A stretch of DNA of 27,561 nucleotides from NCBI GenBank assembly GCA_035695715.1, contig DASRRM010000046.1, positions 1-27,561 of the forward strand. The letters run 5' to 3'. The DNA is from RYN-428 sp035695715 (GTDB taxonomy: Bacteria > Planctomycetota > Phycisphaerae > Tepidisphaerales > Tepidisphaeraceae). The translations under genes were made by a program, and so were the position numbers. This document shows, piece after piece, positions 23,726-27,561 of the stretch. The stretch's first letter is position 1. Every line of letters starts with the position of its first letter. Under the pieces are notes generated by a model. The model was not told the DNA's origin, made no database searches, and was given only the letters and a program-made list of their open reading frames with translations.

Positions 23726-24121
23726 GAGTGTTCCCTCTTGGCCGTTGTTTATTGCGGTCCGCTGATGGATGTACCGCAACGGCGGACTTTCGTCGAACGG
23801 CGGGCAATGGTAAGTTCTCGTGGTGCATCCAATCCTACAACGCTGGTGGGGTCAGAAGCCAGCGATCGCGAAGGTGGACGCGAAGAATCCATGGAGAATT
23901 TCGGGTCGGCCCAGACGTGGCGCGGAGATGCGGAAGAATTCCCGTTTTTCATGTCTTCTTCGCGACTGTCTTTGCATCTTCGCGCCATCGCGAGCAATCC
24001 GCATTTTTTTTCTTCGACGATTGCACGACGGGACCAAAAAACATCCGCGCGCCGCGCGGGTACAAAGGGGCGCTCAGGTTTACGATCTTTTGTCATTCAC
24101 ACATTTACAAGGAGCGAGGCG
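23726..24121. other. divergent intergenic region
   Basis: This is the 396-bp gap between the secreted unknown protein (minus) and the SGNH hydrolase (plus). An open frame crosses it in line with the hydrolase gene, but its codon pattern here is unlike the gene and it continues antisense into the neighbour. A T-run (about 24003-24012) follows CTTCGCGCCATCGCGAGC, giving a stem-like segment, but no promoter could be assigned with confidence. Confidence 0.4.
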
Positions 24122-25396
24122 ATGAAGCGAGTTGCGCTGATCACCGTGTTGGCAGGGGCTGTCGCATTCTGCGGATTTAACCACACCAGCCGGGCTGCGG
24201 ATGAAAAGGGCGGACAATTAAAAGCCGGCGACTATGTGGCAATCATCGGAGATTCAATCACCGAGCAGAAACAATATTCGGTTTTCATCGAAGACTACCT
24301 CCTCATGTGCCAGCCGGCCAAGGATTTGAAGACCACGCAATTTGGCTGGGGCGGGGAAACAAGCTGGGGATTCGATAGCCGGATGGTAAACGACATGACG
24401 CCGTTCGGGGCCACGGTCGCCACGATTAATTTCGGCATGAACGACGGCGGCTATCGCCCCGAAACGCCGCAAAACGCCAAGCATTATCACGATGCCTATA
24501 CCGACGTCGTTGAGAAACTGAAGAAGGCGGGCGTGCGGTTCATTGTGGTCGGCTCGCCGGGCTGCGTGGATTCAGATTCGTTTCACAAGAAGCCCGCCGA
24601 CGCCGAGATGTATAACCAGACCCTCAACACCGAGCGCGAGATCGCCAAGAAGGTTGCCCAGGAACAAGGGGCGGCGTTTGCCGACGTCTATGGGCCGATG
24701 GTCGAGGTGATGTCCAAAGCCAAGGAAAAATACGGCCACGGCTATGTCCTGGCCGGCGGCGACGGCGTGCATCCCAACGCCAACGGGCATCTGGTGATGG
24801 CTTACGCCTATCTCAAAGGCCTGGGCTGCGACGGAAACATCGGCACCATCACCGTCGACCTCGACGCCAAAAAGGCTGAGGCCACCGATGGCCATAAGAT
24901 TCTTTCCGACAACGATGGCACCGTGGAAGTCGAAAGCACCCGCTATCCCTTCTGCTTCAGCGGCGACCCCAAATCCCCCAACGCCACCACCGGCGTTCTG
25001 GAATTCTTCCCGTTCAACCAGGACCTCAACCGCTTCACCCTCGTCGTCAAAGGGGCAGACAGCGGCAAGAAGTACAAGGTGACCTGGGGCAAGGAAACCA
25101 AGGAATTCGCCGGCGCGGATTTGGCCAAGGGAATCAACCTGGCGGCTGAATTCCTGGAATCGCCCTTTGCTGATGCGTTCAAGGCGGTGGATGAAAAGGT
25201 TCGCGCCCAGCAAAATTTTGAAACGCCGCTGGTGAAACAGAAGATCCACGATTTGCTGAAGAAAAAGGCCGAGGGCAAGGAAAAGGTTGATGCCGAGCGC
25301 ACGGCGCTGATTGCCGGCGACAAGCCGCTGCAGGAAGAATCTTCCAAGGCGGTTGTTCCCGTGAAGCACACGATCAAGGTGGAAGAAGCGAAGTAG
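24122..25396 (+). CDS. secreted SGNH/GDSL-family hydrolase
   Basis: 424 residues. The ATG at 24122 follows AAGGAG and begins a signal peptide (cut near SRAADE), so the much longer open frame upstream is not used. All SGNH blocks are present: GDSIT (43-47, nucleophile S45), FGWGGETSW (74-82, the oxyanion Gly), FGMNDGG (104-110, N107) and GGDGVHPNANGH (212-223, D214 and H217). The catalytic domain ends near residue 235. A C-terminal part of about 190 residues follows, with a beta region and a Lys/Glu-rich helical tail (KIHDLLKKKAEGKEKVDAER). Such enzymes deacylate sugars, lipids or polysaccharides; many planctomycete members are carbohydrate esterases. Substrate unknown. A hairpin with a T-run follows the stop. 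Confidence 0.92.
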   Translation: MKRVALITVLAGAVAFCGFNHTSRAADEKGGQLKAGDYVAIIGDSITEQKQYSVFIEDYLLMCQPAKDLKTTQFGWGGETSWGFDSRMVNDMTPFGATVATINFGMNDGGYRPETPQNAKHYHDAYTDVVEKLKKAGVRFIVVGSPGCVDSDSFHKKPADAEMYNQTLNTEREIAKKVAQEQGAAFADVYGPMVEVMSKAKEKYGHGYVLAGGDGVHPNANGHLVMAYAYLKGLGCDGNIGTITVDLDAKKAEATDGHKILSDNDGTVEVESTRYPFCFSGDPKSPNATTGVLEFFPFNQDLNRFTLVVKGADSGKKYKVTWGKETKEFAGADLAKGINLAAEFLESPFADAFKAVDEKVRAQQNFETPLVKQKIHDLLKKKAEGKEKVDAERTALIAGDKPLQEESSKAVVPVKHTIKVEEAK

Positions 25397-25430
25397 GAGA
25401 GAAGGCGCGAAGCAGTGGAGGATTTGCAGC

Positions 25431-25465
25431 GCGGGCCGGCAATTTTGCCGGCCCGCGGTGTTTTA
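25431..25465 (+). terminator. intrinsic terminator after the SGNH hydrolase
   Basis: GCGGGCCGGCAA (25431-25442) pairs perfectly with TTGCCGGCCCGC (25445-25456), a 12-bp GC-rich stem with a tight T loop, followed by GGTGTTTTA. It is 35 bp past the stop codon. The T-tract is short, but placement and stem strength support termination. Confidence 0.7.
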
Positions 25466-25567
25466 TCAGCGCAAGCGAAAAGGGGACAGAGATCAGGAAC
25501 TGGGACAAGCAACGATATCGCGAGGGAAGCCACATGAGGCCTTTTCCACCCACCTTTTGCACTTTGC

Positions 25568-27561
25568 TCAAAATTCCGTCAGCACGATCCCCACCCGCGT
25601 CATTTCCGTCGGCACCGGCTGAACCTGAATCGGGCAAAGCGTGTCATAGTCGCTGGCGGACATCAGGAGCAGAAAGCGCTTGCCGTCGGTCTCGAAGAAA
25701 TGGTGCTTCCAACTGACAATCAACCCGCCGGCCTCGGCGTCGGTCAGGCCGGCATCGATCAGCATCTGCCGAAACATCGCGATGGCGGCGGGGCCGGTGT
25801 GATCGGGCAATGGCTGTAGTTGAACAGTGGCGTCGGCGGGGCCGATCGGAACCCGTTTGGCGGTGGGCTGACCATGAACAACGGTAATGAACAGGCCGTC
25901 GCGTTGCTCGTAGCCGCGCACGCGATGATGTTGCTCTACTCCATCGAAGCCGGCGGGATTACTGAGATGCAACAGGTCAGCCGAGATCCGAACCGCAAGC
26001 GCGCCATCTTTATATAACGCGCTCACCGGCGTGGGCGCAAAGCTCGGTCCATCATAATAGAAAAATCGATCCGCCTCGCCGCGGCTGGAAACCCAGGCCG
26101 ACGGCACCTGGCGAAGCTGGTTCCACCAGTCATATTTTGCATCAGGTCCACATGCGGGGGGCGACATCCAGGGCAGCTTTTTCGGACTGGCGATCACGCT
26201 TTGCCAGTGAAGGCCGAGGCTGTGAATCTGACCCCCTCCAAGTCGGTTCCCTGAAGATTCAACGACCCGATGATGTGGCGAGAGCCAGGGATATCCCTCG
26301 CGGATATCTGATAAATTATTTTCCGGATTTACCTCGTGCAGCAACTCGGGTTCATCTTCAGATCCTGGGCCGATTCCCCTCAGCCCCTCGACAAAGCCGT
26401 ACGTTGAGATGCTGAAATCATCCGGCTTGGGATACGCAAACCAAGGCCGACCTGAATTGATGATCACCGACAAATCGACCGCCATTGGCTGATTAACCGT
26501 CAGATGAATGATCGGTTTTTTTACGATATACGGCACCGTCTCGATCCGGTCAGCGAATTGCGAGGCAGGGTTGCGGGTTTGATGCACGAACGGGGGAATC
26601 TCATCGAGCAATGATTTCACCATTGCCATTCGCCCCGCTTGCCCCGCCCACACACCCCATTCCGCCAGGCGAAGCTTGTACCCGCTCGGCGGAAATGGCA
26701 GCAGCGCGCGGGCGGCGGCCTCGCGTTCCAGCGAGGTTTCGCCGCTGAGCATCGTTTTCATCAATGCGGCGCGCTGCGCGTCGGTGGGAGGTCGAACTTT
26801 ATTCTTCATCGCCAAAAGACCGTCGATCCTGATCGCCGGAACTGTTTGCAACTCGTGGGGAACCGAGGCAAAGTGCAGGTTACGTTCTGTTCCACCTTCC
26901 AGTTGAAATCGCGAAGCAAACCCGATCCCCATGCCATCCGCCGCCGCCGCGCGAACTTCCGGTCGTGGGTCGGCAAGCAAATGCTCGAAGGTATTGGCGG
27001 CTCCACTGTCGCGGGTCATGGCCAGCACATGCAGTTCGGCTACGCAGACCGCAGGCTCAACCTCCGCCGGCGCGATGCGATTCAACACGCCGGCAACGGC
27101 GTCGGGATGATTTCTGATGAGCAGATTGACGGCGGTCAGGCGCTCTTCCGCGGTGGGCATTTTTCTCGCCGCGGCTTCAAGGGCGACGACCTCCTGGTCG
27201 GCCGACAGTGGAATAAGCGGCGTCGCGTACGCAGTGGGCGCCGGCGATCCCGGCCCACGGTAAATCCCCGAATTCTGATCGAAGATCTCGTGGGCAACCC
27301 AATCAGCCCCCACCCGGTAAGGCCAGCCCGCAGTCAATCCAACGATTGCGATCGCGAGGCATGCGACGATGACGGCATGGCGAAAAAACCGTCGCCGCCG
27401 TTGCGGGCGGTATCCGCGATAGCGGTCCATCGCCAGCAGCAGCAGAAGTCCCCGTATGAAATACGTCGCGGCTGCCAAAAGCGTCAGAAGCGTCCCGCCT
27501 TCAATCAGCCACGCCGCCGATGGCTGATCGCTATTGGGAACAGTCTTCAAAAATTGCGGAT
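25568..27561 (-). CDS. membrane-anchored HEAT-like protein, 5' end possibly outside window
   Basis: At least 660 residues. The first possible start inside the window is a TTG at 27550, but the frame stays open to the window edge, so the true start may lie beyond. Two membrane helices near the N-terminus (LIEGGTLLTLLAAATYFIRG and HAVIVACLAIAIVGLTAGW) flank a basic loop with RPQRRRRFFR. A HEAT-like helical segment follows (EERLTAVNLLIRNHPDAVAG, LADPRPEVRAAAADGMGIGF), then further repeats. The C-terminal ~300 residues look beta-rich (AVRISADLLHLSNPAGFDGV, RVPIGPADATVQLQPLPDHT) and end with KRFLLLMSASDYDTLC...TRVGIVLTEF. No enzymatic motif is seen. The long part after the helices is probably periplasmic. 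Confidence 0.75.
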   Translation of the reverse strand, partial: PQFLKTVPNSDQPSAAWLIEGGTLLTLLAAATYFIRGLLLLLAMDRYRGYRPQRRRRFFRHAVIVACLAIAIVGLTAGWPYRVGADWVAHEIFDQNSGIYRGPGSPAPTAYATPLIPLSADQEVVALEAAARKMPTAEERLTAVNLLIRNHPDAVAGVLNRIAPAEVEPAVCVAELHVLAMTRDSGAANTFEHLLADPRPEVRAAAADGMGIGFASRFQLEGGTERNLHFASVPHELQTVPAIRIDGLLAMKNKVRPPTDAQRAALMKTMLSGETSLEREAAARALLPFPPSGYKLRLAEWGVWAGQAGRMAMVKSLLDEIPPFVHQTRNPASQFADRIETVPYIVKKPIIHLTVNQPMAVDLSVIINSGRPWFAYPKPDDFSISTYGFVEGLRGIGPGSEDEPELLHEVNPENNLSDIREGYPWLSPHHRVVESSGNRLGGGQIHSLGLHWQSVIASPKKLPWMSPPACGPDAKYDWWNQLRQVPSAWVSSRGEADRFFYYDGPSFAPTPVSALYKDGALAVRISADLLHLSNPAGFDGVEQHHRVRGYEQRDGLFITVVHGQPTAKRVPIGPADATVQLQPLPDHTGPAAIAMFRQMLIDAGLTDAEAGGLIVSWKHHFFETDGKRFLLLMSASDYDTLCPIQVQPVPTEMTRVGIVLTEF

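Noticed and set aside
22712..24121. Long plus-strand open frame continuing upstream of the SGNH hydrolase start, about 470 extra codons
   Set aside because: It is antisense to the well-supported secreted protein gene and runs through its promoter region. The hydrolase has its own Shine-Dalgarno and signal peptide at 24122, so the extension is a GC-rich antisense artefact.

Overview
The window is about 27.5 kb of GC-rich chromosomal DNA that looks planctomycetal, most likely Phycisphaerae-like. The placement rests on family content, not on a marker gene: a very large secreted beta-strand-repeat protein ending in a PEP-CTERM sorting signal, a type II pseudopilin of the planctomycete 'prepilin N-terminal' kind, a PQQ-like beta-propeller protein starting with EWPQFRGP after its signal peptide, a HEAT/c-type-cytochrome protein of the planctomycete 'heme-binding domain' type, and several large secreted or membrane proteins of unknown function. 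There is no rRNA or ribosomal protein gene to fix the lineage.

Layout. Bases 1-380 carry repeats only. A TPR-sulfotransferase (minus) and the 1686-residue PEP-CTERM protein (plus) diverge across a gap that holds a 35-bp-stem hairpin. Then come tRNA-Leu(TAA), a pseudopilin, a convergent PQQ-like protein, a lipoprotein, a small three-helix membrane protein, the HEAT-cytochrome protein, a second lipoprotein, a ROK-family sugar kinase, a GmhA-like sugar-phosphate isomerase, a ParDE toxin-antitoxin pair with a visible promoter/operator, a double zinc-ribbon protein, an 880-residue zinc-ribbon/membrane/HEAT protein, a small basic protein, a 166-residue unknown protein, a 627-residue secreted unknown protein diverging from an SGNH hydrolase, and a membrane/HEAT-like protein running off the right edge.

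Apart from parDE (4-bp overlap) there are no tight operons. Genes are mostly single units separated by 150-400 bp gaps. The most plausible functional pair is the ROK kinase followed by the SIS isomerase, both acting on phosphosugars, although repeats fill the 314 bp between them.

The most unusual content is in the gaps. At least five unrelated families of inverted-repeat elements occupy them, and three families recur inside this short window. Family A has two ~111-bp copies in opposite orientation plus a short derivative. Family B has two copies, both between convergent genes. Family F has two copies, both between divergent genes. In families A, B and D each arm is itself a small palindrome, like REP doublets (REPINs) or small MITEs. 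No transposase lies in the window. These elements look like non-autonomous, trans-mobilised intergenic repeats that may also act as terminators or promoter-proximal structures. The function is inference; the repeats themselves are read directly from the sequence.
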